A stretch of DNA of 64,000 nt from Ascarosepion bandense. Taxonomy: Eukaryota; Mollusca; Cephalopoda; Sepiida; Sepiidae. Below, piece after piece: positions 1 to 11,364 of the stretch; positions within the stretch are counted from its first letter, which is position 1, and the number at the start of each line of letters is the position of its first letter. Location: positions 382,501-446,500 of the forward strand of contig JBBBDQ010000914.1 in NCBI GenBank assembly GCA_037127315.1. The letters are read 5' to 3'. The notes under the pieces were generated by a model, which was given only the letters and a program-made list of their open reading frames with translations, was not told the DNA's origin and ran no database searches. The position numbers were made by a program, and so were the translations under genes.

Positions 1-605
1 CTGGCAACATTAATTTAACAGTGCTTATATCTTCATACTCACAATGAGAGATTATCTTATGCCCTCATCATGAATTATACTTTTACTGTATTTCTTTGTT
101 AATATAAAACGTCGTCGAATAAACAGGGTGATATTTCATTGTTTATTTCGGCATGACTAGTTACAAAGGTCGTTATCTTTGCAAAACACAGTTACGAAAG
201 CCACGGTGGAACAAAGAGAAAAGAAAGCCCAGTCTGAAAGGTTAAAAGACATTTTATAAATGAAAGTTACAGATTGTGATCTATCGATCTTTCGCTGACT
301 TGCTATTATTTCGTAATGCAGTGTATTGAAGGATTCAGTGAAAAATGATCTCAGAAAGTGAAACGCAAATAATCGATTCGGTCACTTGGGGCTGATTGTC
401 TCGGTGGCCTCAGATGGAAAATTTCTCTACCAACCGACATTTGAGATAAATCGCTCTTCTGACACACAGTTTTCACTGATAACATCGTCGGAAGAAAGGA
501 GTCGTAATCCATGATTGAAGGATTGTTTGCTTTTGGTTTCTTTTATTTTCTATCAACAATTCATCTTCTTTTACGTTGTGCTTTCTTTTCTGTCAGACAA
601 TGAAT
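1..605. other. Non-coding stretch, nothing recognised
   Basis: No open frame of useful length, no repeat signature and no RNA gene is visible. Base composition is AT-rich but not simple-sequence. Confidence 0.5.
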
Positions 606-745
606 TAAAAGAGGAACCATTGTTTAAATTCTGATTACCTTTTCATGTGTCAAACCAAGTTTTTAATGTAAGACTTTTCAACCTCTCAACTAATTCTACC
701 TAAAGAAAACTTTAAAAATGTTTTGCTAGGAATTCAAATATAATT
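606..745. repeat. Duplicated segment A (source copy)
   Basis: This 140-bp block recurs at 2604-2743 in the same orientation with one mismatch (position 673 against 2671). It is not simple sequence and contains no coding frame. In the second copy it is joined directly after segment B (926-957), the reverse of the order here. Confidence 0.9.
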
Positions 746-925
746 TTCAGAAGTAAATTTGAATGATATTAACATCTTTATGAATGCTAATGGAACCATA
801 TAACACAATATTACCTGCCACATGACAGGGTCGTCGGCGATAAAACCGATTTCTCCACAAAACGTTTTGGTAAGGAGAGTATCTATACATGTAACACAAT
901 CTATCAGTGAGGTGATGAGACGGAA

Positions 926-957
926 TCGTTGAGGAAAAAGGCTCCTAATAAAAAAAT
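926..957. repeat. Duplicated segment B (source copy)
   Basis: This 32-bp block recurs exactly at 2573-2604, where it runs straight into a copy of segment A. Here B lies about 180 bp downstream of A. Confidence 0.85.
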
Positions 958-1267
958 TAACGGCCAGGGTAGAACGTGGCCCCCGAAGAAATAAATGATC
1001 ATATGTCCATGGTGAGCCTTCAAGTTTGAAATGACCAGAAGTGGTTTAACATAGAAAGGGATTGTCTCCTGGAATGAACATTTCTCCGCTTTCACAGCAA
1101 TCCTAATCAGCTATGTGAATTATTGATGATGATTATTTGTCATAATCAATGAAGTTAAACATTTTTCTACTGCTTCTTCTTAGTTATTAAGGAATAATGG
1201 GATATTTGTAATTTTACACATACACTACCTTTCTCTCAAACATCACAGTATACCAATAAGAAAACAG

Positions 1268-1917
1268 TTTTTTTTTGTTTTATTTTAATCGGTTCACCCC
1301 AAGACGGGCAGTACCGCTACTGTTCCGCAGGGGGCTACATAAGTGAGTAAAAGTTTAGGCAGGGGGAGATGGAAGAGAAAGACAAACCAATTACAAGGGC
1401 TATGAGAGAAATGGCAAAACAAGGATGGGAACACAGTGTGAAGATAGTTGCAGATGTAGTGAGATAGGAAAATAAAATGATACCCGGCGTGATGTGGAAA
1501 GAACTAGAATCAAATGGATAAGAGATGAGAATTGACATTGCATTTATATTCCTGGAGGTTGTAGCCGTTAGGAAAGCAAGTATATGGAAGGAAGTTCCAC
1601 AGACGCGAAGTGCGAGAAAAGAAGATGGTGGAGTAAAATTGTCCCTCGAATTTGGTTGATTTAATTGTAAAATGGTTGGGCCATTTTGTCAGTCTGGTTG
1701 CACGAGTAAATTCTTATAGAGGGGGTGACAGTGACCTAGGTTCATCTGAACAGAAGCCATGACAATATTTGTAGAAGAGACGGTGGGGGGACATCCCACC
1801 GGTGAGAAAATGGCTGGAGCCGTGTTGCCAGGTTAAGACCAATCACGTTACAGATTCTTCTTTGGAGCCTGCCGAAAACCCTGAGATGAACAGCAGGAGG
1901 GCTTCACGGTATCTGGT
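1268..1917 (-). mobile_element. APE-type LINE, 5'-truncated 3' end, decayed
   Basis: On the minus strand this matches the 3' end of the LINE family best preserved at 16689-19041 and 55577-56612. The landmarks are the terminal block reading ggttcaccccaagacgggca on the plus strand, the 'gggggctacata' block, the 'ctggaggttgtagcc' block, and a degenerate C-terminal RT region around 1740-1917 matching the sequence that encodes RRICNV..D in better copies. The frame is broken throughout. The poly-T at its left end is the A-rich tail seen from the other strand. Confidence 0.8.
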
Positions 1918-2572
1918 ACCTATCTGCTAAAAAGCTGAAATAACATATTTCCCTATGACATCCCGGCAGTGTGAAGATAAACAATTTTCGGCTGCCGTAA
2001 ATTAAAAAAAGTATACTGAATTCATTTTTACGTCTGCTGCTAAGAATGTTGTTTTCAATGTGTCATGCAAGAACATGTCATAAATATTTAGTAAATTACG
2101 GTCTTACATATTTATTAAATTACCATTTCTCTATGTTTTGAATATTTCTAACATATACTGGAATATATTTAGAGGTTCTTGATAAAATGCGAAGAAAAAT
2201 TCTCAGTATCATTGGTACTGTCTTGGGGTCTCACCTTCAGTATTTTTTCCATCGAAAGTAACTTCATTGTGCCTGAACATTGTAAACAAAATATAATAAA
2301 TTCAAGTTGATTTGGCTAGAATGAATTAACCTTAAATTTCTTGCATTTTGCTTTCCCTGCTTGTATAATTCTATTCTCGTTACATGATTTCTAGCTAAAT
2401 ATCACATGAAAAAAATGATTGCACTGTCAATTACTGCCTACTGTCTTTTTGATTACTCTTGTAATGTTATAAATCAATAATAATGCTTCTTTTTTTCTTA
2501 TTTATTCACGCTCATCGAAGGCCAGTCTTGTCAAGTCTACAGGGTTGAATTACACACACCAAAAATGGCATT
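1918..2572. other. AT-rich non-coding stretch
   Basis: No gene, repeat family or structured motif is recognised between the LINE fragment and the duplicated block. Confidence 0.45.
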
Positions 2573-2743
2573 TCGTTGAGGAAAAAGGCTCCTAATAAAA
2601 AAATAAAAGAGGAACCATTGTTTAAATTCTGATTACCTTTTCATGTGTCAAACCAAGTTTTTAATGTAAGTCTTTTCAACCTCTCAACTAATTCTACCTA
2701 AAGAAAACTTTAAAAATGTTTTGCTAGGAATTCAAATATAATT
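2573..2743. repeat. Rearranged duplicate: segment B joined to segment A
   Basis: 2573-2604 equals 926-957, and 2604-2743 equals 606-745 with one mismatch; the two share the single T at 2604. The order B-A is what results if 606-957 is closed into a circle, or tandemly duplicated, and the junction copied here. Near identity implies a recent event. Confidence 0.85.
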
Positions 2744-3371
2744 CTACAAAATTTTTCTCTACGGAATAGACTGGATGCTCCCCATAACACTACTCGTATT
2801 ACCTCGACAGTTTTAAGGTCAATTTTTATCTATCCGCTACATCCTAGTAAATTTCACTTGATACGTTCTTCGCTTACGTTTATAACACACACACATTATT
2901 CAAAATCCAAACTGAATATCTCTTGAACCTTTTTTTGCTTAAAAAATATTGAAAATAAAGTAAGAGTAATGCTCCTCCGTTATATCAGAGTATTTGACAG
3001 GTAAAATTATTTTGCAGTATGGATTAGTAAACTTTATGGTTGAAATTTAATCGAAGTCTCTAAAAAAAAATATCAACAACATTTAGCCGGATTATTTTGT
3101 CTGTTTTTTAATGAGTCTAATTCAATTAAAACTCAATATTTTTCAGTGAATAAACATTGAGCGTGTTAAAATATTGACTTAGAGTAACGATTACTCGGAC
3201 AAATCAACGTTGAAATAGAAGATAATGAAAGTGCAAAAAAAAAAAGAAAAGAAAACCGGAATTTCCAAAAAAATAAAAACAATAGTCGATTTTATAGGAA
3301 TTAACTGATGATTCTCAGATTTCTTTAATTTTATCACCCTTTCACACATACACACACACACACAGACACAG

Positions 3372-3412
<41 letters not shown>

Positions 3413-3837
3413 AACATTCAGATAAGTTTTATATAATTTATCTACTGAAAAGAAAAGATTATTAGATCACATGAAATATTATATAAAAACCGCAGAATTT
3501 TGTAATTTTTAAGGAAACTTGCATGAATGAAGTAATGCTGCCTAAAAAAATTATCTATATATATATATATTTAAATGAATAAGAACGAAGGAAATAATTG
3601 TGCGTTCACAAGCATTAATCCAAAAACAGTACTCAATATAAAATAGAGCAATGAATATTTATTATTGATTACTACGTTAGAATATCTGAAAACATCCAAA
3701 CTACTACAAAATTGTACATTTTGTTTAAACATTGAAAAAAAATTCATTGTTTTTTCAGTTTCGAAACAAAATGTACAGTTTTGTAATTTTTCATATTTTA
3801 TAACGTAATAATATATAACAAATAAATATATAATCAT
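2744..3837. other. AT-rich non-coding stretch with CA/TA microsatellite
   Basis: Apart from the compound microsatellite at 3343-3412 nothing is recognised. Short frames here are stop-poor only because the sequence is low in complexity. Confidence 0.4.
3343..3412. repeat. Compound (CA)n-(TA)n microsatellite
   Basis: (CA) units with two CAGA interruptions run to about 3391 and are followed by (TA) to 3412. Confidence 0.95.
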
Positions 3838-3972
3838 CCAGATACAATTCTGTTTCGCCGTATCACAGCTGATCAATGTGGCTAGATATCCACTTGCTTC
3901 CCGCCGGGATGAAATCTTTACAGTTTTAGTAGTGTCAGTCGGAGTGTCTACCTCTGAGCTATCGACGCATGA
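3838..3972 (-). mobile_element. tRNA-derived SINE
   Basis: The minus strand has a tRNA-like head. TAGCTCAGAGGTAGAC at 3961-3946 fits the RNA polymerase III A box, and GATTTCATCCC at 3916-3906 fits a degenerate B box about 29 nt downstream. The body that follows is shared with 4150-4222 and includes 'cacagct' and 'gtggct' blocks. tRNA-headed SINEs are established in octopus; assignment to a named family is not attempted. Confidence 0.7.
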
Positions 3973-4149
3973 CTGAGAGAGTGGAAGGAATTTTAGCGAG
4001 GTATATGCGGTGTATGCACACGTCAGCTGCCGATGGAAAACACAGTTGATGGGTGATGACTAATGCGTAAATCGCAGGTGGTTACTGTTCTTAAATTCTT
4101 CCCCTCTAGAGAGCTCCATCGTAATGGTAGCGTAACTAGTCATTTACAT

Positions 4150-4222
4150 ACAAGTCTGTTTCGCTGTATCACAGCTCTTCAGTGTGGCTAAATATGCACC
4201 TGCTTCCAGCTGGGATCAAAAA
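4150..4222 (-). mobile_element. SINE body fragment lacking the tRNA head
   Basis: About 70 bp of the same body as 3838-3905, with differences. On the minus strand it starts near the B-box position and lacks the A box, so it is a 5'-truncated copy in the same orientation as its neighbour. Confidence 0.65.
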
Positions 4223-4259
4223 TATCTAAATACTTGATAACCCCAGAGCATAAATACTG

Positions 4260-4263
<4 letters not shown>

Positions 4264-4322
<59 letters not shown>
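4264..4322. repeat. Compound (TA)n-(GA)n microsatellite
   Basis: About 35 bp of TA followed by about 25 bp of GA. Confidence 0.95.
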
Positions 4323-4327
<5 letters not shown>

Positions 4328-4683
4328 ATCAGTTTATAATATATACAAAAATTGGTAAATACGAACAGATGGTCTTTGTTAAGTTTTATATTATGCTTGT
4401 AATATTCCGAATCTTTTTTCTAGTTTCAAGTGCAAATTGAAATTAAATTGACCAGTGTTTGTGTGCATTTTTTTATTTTTTAGATATTAGTGTGTTCGTG
4501 TGTCATTTCATTTACTTGGAATATATATATATATATATAACAGACCGGTTCACATTGAATTGTGACAGACAGTTTCCGGATACTTCTTTAAACGAAACCA
4601 ATAAGATAACCTGCCACATAAAATATATATTTATAATGGGAGGCGGAGAAATTGCGTGTAAATTTGTATCGAGGGTCAGTTAA

Positions 4684-5802
4684 AATAAAATAACCACTGA
4701 CAACAGAAGAGACTTCACAAAATCCTCCTGCTAGCAAAGAGAAGTCTTCCGTATTGACATGCATGCTGATTCCAAAATCTTTAAATGATTATTGGAACTA
4801 GCTACAAGTAAAATTTTGAAACACTCTTTCCTATACGACTTGGCACAGCCTATGTTCTCTACTAGGTGTTGATCAATAGCTGATTCCATATTCGTAGAGG
4901 GAAGAAACATGTGTTATCTATTTTGTCAAATCGTATTTCAGAAAGTACATGTTGATTAATCCTTGTTTCCAAATGTAAGGTTGTACGCCCCACATAACCA
5001 GCAGCGCACAGGCAATTAAATTAATATCCCAAATTACTTAATTTGATGTAGAGCAATTCATCCTGGCGAAAAGATGGACACCCAGGCCATGTCCAAAAAT
5101 ACAACACAGAGCAACAGACGGAAAACAACCAGAAACTGACTTGCTAACCTGCTTAACTAAGCTTTAGCCCTTATACCCAATTCAAAGAACCTTAAAAAAC
5201 GAACACTTGCAAGGTCCCAGGACTTTAGGAGAACAAAATTCCCTAAGAAAAATCTCCCTGATATTATCAAATCATACTCCAGTCTAGTAGAACAAATTTT
5301 GAGCGCCCTGTACACCAAGGTTTAAATAAGACTAATTTTGCTTGATGTAGGTGCAAAGACACACCAATTCATATACAGATCAGTTCAGGTGGATTACTGA
5401 TAAATACTTGTAAGAAAACGACCTCTACTACTCTCAAAAACAACGTATAAAAAACAAACAAACAATTGTCCTTCTCCACTTCCATACTAGAGGACAAAGC
5501 CCTGTGTAAGGAGTTAAGCCTACTGAAAAAAAAATGAACGGCTTCACTTTCATTTGAAAAAGTTGCAAAAGTATTATCTACGTACCTGAAATAAATAAAA
5601 GATTTAGACACTTTGCCAAAAAGCAACGACTCGTAGTAGCCAACAAAAATATCAGCTAACACTGGACCAAGTGGACTATACATCTGGATCCCATCCACTT
5701 AGCTATACATGACACTTTCAAAGCTAAACTTCACAGAACTAGTACAAAGTGTCATAAGTTCGAGAGATACATCCCTAGAAAATGATGTAGAGTCATGCCG
5801 CC

Positions 5803-5805
<3 letters not shown>
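4684..5805 (-). mobile_element. Penelope-like element: RT plus GIY-YIG nuclease, pseudogene
   Basis: PLEs insert by target-primed reverse transcription using their own RT and GIY-YIG nuclease. On the minus strand, 5698-5369 encodes a continuous RT segment with MYSPLGPVLADIFVGYY, then FRYVDN, where the usual catalytic pair is D-D but here reads D-N. An adjacent frame gives the thumb TLVYRALKICSTRLEYD near 5270-5330. Further down, about 5020-4684, comes a GIY-YIG-like part: CAAGYVGRTTLHLETRINQH, then in another frame ESAIDQHLVENIGCAKSYRK. The frame shifts several times and contains stops, so it is inactive. A (TA)n tract marks the 5' end. PLE identity is secure from the order of motifs; the clade is not assigned. 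Confidence 0.85.

Positions 5806-5806
<1 letters not shown>

Positions 5807-5838
<32 letters not shown>
5807..5838. repeat. (TA)n microsatellite
   Basis: Uninterrupted TA dinucleotides at the 5' edge of the minus-strand PLE. Confidence 0.95.
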
Positions 5839-5841
<3 letters not shown>

Positions 5842-6085
5842 GAAAACTCAGCAAGTCATATTAGTTAGAAACTATAGTTCATTTCAATGATCTTAACTAG
5901 CTCATATTATCAGACTGTTTTACAATATTTCCTTCATCTGGCATAAAAGTTCTGCCGGAATGAACGTTTTCTTAAAATGAAGATGGAACATAATAGAAAT
6001 AATAATAAACATAAGATTACAAACAAATAAATAAATGTAAGGAGAAGGAGGAAAGAAAGAAGGAAAGGAAGGAACGGGAGGGAAG

Positions 6086-6137
<52 letters not shown>

Positions 6138-6568
6138 CAGTTCCAAATATGGGTAGCATCCATTTGAAGTTATTTAAACTGTCTTAGATGGTATGATCGC
6201 TGAAAAAAAAATTCCCCAGACTTTAGGCGTCTATTTGACCCCATCAGGTTAACACACTTACTTATACTAACTTTTATCCACATATAGCTATGTGTACATT
6301 CCCACATATATTTATCTTGAGATTTTGTTTAAGTTTACATATCCACTGATTTTTTCTTTTATCTTTTTAGGTCTTAGCGTTTTCATACTCACGCATATAT
6401 ACGTTTCATAAGTATAGGGCATCCGTGCGCCCACGTAGTGCGGTGTATATACGCGCTCACATATCATGTTAAATAAATTGTATTCACAATCTCAGAAATA
6501 TATATATATACATGAGATATATATGAGATAATTAAGTACATATTTAAGCCCATATATCCAAATACAAT

Positions 6569-6599
<31 letters not shown>

Positions 6600-7599
6600 G
6601 TATGTGCATACGTACACAAACAAGACCGCATATGGACGCAGAAACCCAAACACCCATCGAGCTCTCTATATGGATTTAACTATTAATAATTTATATTAAG
6701 GAAATCTTGTTGGATTATCCTCACCGTTTTACGGACTGAAAACTATATATAAATATATATATACTTTTTGCATAACGGATTTTTAATTATTAGTTAGTAT
6801 TATGCACATTTCGCCGTTCTTGTGTTCTTGGCGCGGCTCTTCATATCCAAATGGTACAACAACTGGTAATCTAAATATCACCCACTCAAATAAAAAAACC
6901 GAAAATTCCTTCTCTTTTATTTGGTTTGCAGTAGACGCCCACATGCCCATATTAGGACGGGCATTTTTGACGTTATATACGAAAAGGCTTTCGTTCATTT
7001 GAGACTCAATGATTCGTCTCCTTTGGAATTTACTCGGATTACATACCAAGTGTACTACATTATATATATATATATATATATATAATAAAATAAATTTTCA
7101 ATATTCAAAATTGTTGAATGAACATTTCAACATGAAACCCCTAAGAGAGATTTAACGTATCCTTAGCAACGGTATATATTTCAAAATGAGAATAAAAATA
7201 AAAAATGAGGATAAAAAGAAAAAGAAAAAAGAAAAAAAAGAAAAAAATTAAAAACATATAAAGGGCAATAAAAAATAAAAAATAAAAAATGACGGTTAAG
7301 ATTTGAGAAATTTACGTCACCAAAAAACAATTTTCGGAATCGAATCAGTCTATTTTAGGTTTTAATTCTTAGATAGAGTTGTAAATGAAGAAATGGAAAA
7401 TTTGGCTTGTCTAGCTTTACAACGGAAAAGGGGTTAAAGAAATAGGAAGTAGTTAAATTGAGAATTAGTTTAAACAAAACAGAAATGGAAGGGGGAGGTA
7501 AGAAAAATAATAAAGAAAAAAAATTAAAGGAAAGAAAAGAAAAGAAAAGAAAAGAAAAGAAAAAATATATGTATTAGAAACGCTGGATACGTGTGAAAC
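5839..7599. other. Non-coding stretch with simple repeats
   Basis: Holds a (GA)n tract at 6089-6135 and short TA/TG tracts near 6500-6600 and 7060-7084. An 88-codon minus-strand frame at 7049-6783 contains KFQRRRIIES, which faintly recalls retroelement nuclease C-termini. This is too weak to name. Nothing else is recognised. Confidence 0.4.
6089..6135. repeat. (GA)n microsatellite
   Basis: About 47 bp of GA repeats. Apparent Leu-Ser repeat proteins on the minus strand here are artefacts of it. Confidence 0.95.
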
Positions 7600-8242
7600 A
7601 AAAGTAACTGGATTAAAGTATTACATAGTTGATGAACAAATACGACATTTCCTTACAAACCTGAACACGATAAAAACAACACATGGTAATAGCCCAACCA
7701 ACCCCAAACATATCACTCTCTTATATCGTAGACAAATGCACAACAACTACCAACTAGTTGAAAATATCCGGAAAAAAAACCTCATAAACACTAATATCTC
7801 TCCGACAGACCCCAACAAAAGAATTAAATTTATCATATATTACGCTCAATCCACAACATCCAACTTAATCGTCCGCAACGACTCCTCCCCCACTGTTAGC
7901 GATTTGCAAAAAAACAATGTAGTGTATAAATTCAAATGACCCTTTTCAGAATGTATCTCTAACAAACTAAATAATAACTATATTGGACATACTACTAGCT
8001 CGCTTTCGAGGAGACTTACATTGCACTTAAATAAAAATTCTAACATATTTCGACATTTAAAACACCACGGCTATCAACACACACTTCTTAGGAAAACACT
8101 TGTTGAAAATACGCATATACTTAGACAAGAAAATAATAAACGAAAATTTAAAATTCTACAAGCTATCTACATCAAACAGTTTAAACATAGCCTAAATAAA
8201 ATAAATTTCGACATCTCTACTAACATACTTCAATGCCTATAA
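7600..8242 (+). mobile_element. Penelope-like element, GIY-YIG nuclease end
   Basis: The plus strand carries the C-terminal part of a PLE. The frame ending at 7939 reads NNVVYKFK, then after a stop PFSECISNKLNNNYIGHTT, with NYIG standing for the second half of the GIY-YIG signature. SSLSRRLTLHL follows, and the frame 8021-8242 continues with ILRQENNKRKFKILQAIYIK. The arrangement (Cys-rich entry, YIG, R-L-x-x-H, then E/K-rich helix) matches PLE nucleases. The RT part is not recognisable upstream. A stop at 7937-7939 splits the frame. A hammerhead-like motif lies 240 bp downstream at 8480-8509. Confidence 0.75.
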
Positions 8243-8479
8243 TGGACGGGAGAGGTCATCGTTATTATACTTAACCCCTACACCATAGTAGCAGCAGTTC
8301 CCAGACCAATCCCTCATGCCACTATACACTCAATTGAGCAAAAACCCACTACCACCATTCCTTCTCGGCCTACAGCCATGTGCGACACAAAACTGGACCT
8401 GTGTAATTTTCTCTGTATAACTCCACTCTGTTAATAATAATTTAAATGTTCTATGTTTACTGAACATTAAATGTTCATC

Positions 8480-8509
8480 CTTTGATAATGGCTCATGCAA
8501 GCCAAAAAC
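8480..8509 (+). ncRNA. Decayed hammerhead-like motif after PLE
   Basis: A perfect GGCT/AGCC stem with a 5-nt loop is flanked by TTTGATAA and CAAAAACT, which resemble a mutated CUGAUGA and GAAA core. Hammerhead ribozymes are established in PLE terminal repeats. This copy lacks several core bases and is probably inactive. Confidence 0.35.
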
Positions 8510-8669
8510 TCAGACCTGATAAAAAAGTCAACAATTATTGCGATTTCTTGTCGTCTTTCCATGACAACACTATCAAGCTAATCAGATCATACGAACGGAT
8601 CTTACACAAAATAAATAGAGAGAACTTGTCCATAATTATTCAATGAAACCTGTATATACATACATACAT

Positions 8670-9740
8670 ATATATAGTAACAAATATCTAGACAGAAAAT
8701 AGACAGAAGCTAGACATGAGGTCGTGAAACAGCAGGAGCTAGAATTCGCGCCAAAAACAAATTACGCGGAAAGCAAAGCTTGGAAATCAGTTGCAGTTCA
8801 AATCTTGAATTAGCAAGTCACGATTGCTTAGCGCTGATAAATGGTGAATGAAAAGGAAAACGCATTTGAGATAATAGAGTAATTTGACTAATTCATCTTA
8901 AGCAACTCCGAATAAGAAAAAATGCACTTATAAATTCTTCTTCCTTAAAGCAAGAACAAGACGAGGCCGAATTGTTCTTTCAAAGAAGAACGAAAGATAG
9001 CGACGAAGAGATATTGAAGAGAAGAAACTGTAATGTTATTTGTATGCTGATTCCCGTTTGTTGAAAGAAGAGATAGAAAGCGAAGCCGAGTTGTTTATCA
9101 AGAAAAGAAAGAAAGATTGCGACGCAGAGGAGTTAACATATGAAGGAAGAGATATTGAGGAGAATAAACCGCAGAATTGCTCGAGTGCAGAAAATACGAC
9201 GCTTGTTTGAATAAAGGAATGACAAAGATTGCGGATATTTGAGATTATTTGTATGCTGAATGTACAACAGTCAACTGAAAGAAAATAGAGACAGTCATAG
9301 CTACATACATTTCAAGTGGAGTGCGTTTGAGTCAAAAGTTGTATAAAGAAAGAGGAGGAACAGAGAGAGAGAGAAAAATAGAAAAGACAGTAAAATTAGA
9401 GAGAAGTAACTGATATAAAAATATTATTATATTCTTAGACCCATGTTAGAAGACGCATACACTTCCACAAATATTATGTTACCACATATATCATACCACA
9501 TGTGCTTATAAATTCTATGGTTCTCCCAATTTTTTTATTTTTTGTTGTTTTACTATCTTGCATTCGTAGTTGCCTCTATTCGCTCATATTTGTAGATACG
9601 TGTTGTAAATTGTTATTTCGACTACGTTGGATATCCGTATTCATATTTAGATATATTTTTTATTTTAGTAATTTGCTACATATTAAAATCTTATATCAAA
9701 AATCGTCTCGTCTCATCGTTCGTCCTTGAATTGTGGTCAG
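8670..9740. repeat. GA-rich block with ~119-bp imperfect repeat; possible solo LTR
   Basis: Two imperfect units, each with a 'gaRgccgaRttgttY' start at 8963 and 9082, give a period near 119 bp, and further AAGAAGAG-type sequence extends to about 9400. The whole block lies between a TA/CATA tract and a segment ending ttcgtccttgaattgtggtc near 9737. That ending is reminiscent of an LTR U5, but no second copy or paired termini are visible. Confidence 0.3.
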
Positions 9741-11025
9741 CGCATGTGTTGATATTGAAGCAGACCTGGGAAAATTGCAATTCGATTATATCAGTCTAAT
9801 AGTAATGTCATTTTCTTTTTTTTGTTTATCATTCTCTATTTGTCATGATCTAAGAGAGATAATCTGTATCGGTCCATAGATGTGGAAATGTAAATATTCA
9901 AAAATCGACGTGTAATCATCTTAATGGTTATCGTCGAGGCAGGAAATAAACATATGATGTGTTACTTATATTTAAAGTTAATATTACATTAATGTCTTAC
10001 AAACATTAATTATTTTTACAGACATAACTGGAATATAATATGCAAATGTTTGTTTATATACGCGGACCGATATAAGAATATGCATTGAATCAATTACACT
10101 ATTAAAATAGTTTAAAAACAGAAAACATCATCATCGCTCAGGAACCAAGTGTTTAATATAAATTTGGCATTGTACACGGATGGCGTTCAAGGTAAAATAT
10201 TCTCTTAAACTGGCTGGGATATTGTGTATCTTTTAAGCTATATCTAGGCAACATCTTATAAGCATAGAAGGTTAGAATGTTGATATTATAGAGTCTCTTA
10301 AAACATTCTCAAAAATAGCAGAGAAGCTAATTTATATAAGTTTTGATTAAATCAAAATCTGATATTTCTTGAGAAATTTTATGTGATCGAAGAATAATCG
10401 GAGAGTGAATAAAATCTCCTTAATTCATATGCTTGTAATGTGACCTTCACAAATAAAAGGCAACGGATGAATCAAGAGAAAGAATACACCAACCAGCTTG
10501 ACTTAAAGGATGACTTGATAGAAGCAAAGACAGGGAAGAGATATCAACTTGAAAAGGGCAAGTAGACTTCGAGTGTTCGGAAGAATGTCACAATCTCAAT
10601 TTTCTTTGAGGAAGGTCATTCCTTTAGTCCAGCTGTCTATGGTGAGGCCAACGTTTTACACGCTTGGTTAAAGAGAGGCTTGTTTCCTTTAGATAAAGAG
10701 AGGACACCCATGCATATTTTTGGCATTTTAGAAATATATGGAAAAATGGAAAAATAAAAAATGTGCACTTAGAATCATTGAAAAAGAATAGATTCAATTA
10801 TAAAATTTACATTTAAAGAAAATTTTGAAACGAATGCCAAAACTCTGTAGTTTGACGAGAGCAAAAATATATGATAATTTACCATTCTTGTCTTATTACA
10901 TAATTCTAATAAAATATCATGTCTCACTTTTTTACATATGAATTATATTTTTTTCTTTTGTCGAGTACAAAATTCCTAGTTTTTGGGACAATTAAAAGAA
11001 CTACCAGGTGTGACCACAAAATTGT

Positions 11026-11030
<5 letters not shown>
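9741..11030. other. AT-rich non-coding stretch
   Basis: No coding frame, repeat family or RNA gene recognised. Confidence 0.45.
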
Positions 11031-11061
<31 letters not shown>

Positions 11062-11323
11062 GAGGACAATATTATTAATTTCTAATTGAGATTTTTCAGC
11101 GTTTTTACAACTTTTCGTTTGGTGAGAGTGAGGAAGTTTTAAAACTCTCTATCATTCCAAGTGATTTCGGCCCTTCCTTAGCCATTTTCAACTGAGGATA
11201 TAGACAGTTTTTGTGCTCCAAACGGACAGATAAAAGAACGCCGAAAAACTAAATAAAAGATAAACTTTACTTGCCTGTCATATTTCACGAAATATTTTTA
11301 AAAAGAAAAATTGCCCAATAAAC

Positions 11324-11362
<39 letters not shown>

Positions 11363-11364
<2 letters not shown>

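Noticed and set aside
5920..6159. Leu-Ser repeat open frames on the minus strand
   Set aside because: Direct translation of the (GA)n microsatellite at 6089-6135; no flanking coding signal.
6783..7049. 88-codon minus-strand frame with KFQRRRIIES
   Set aside because: Vague resemblance to retroelement nuclease ends only; no second motif.
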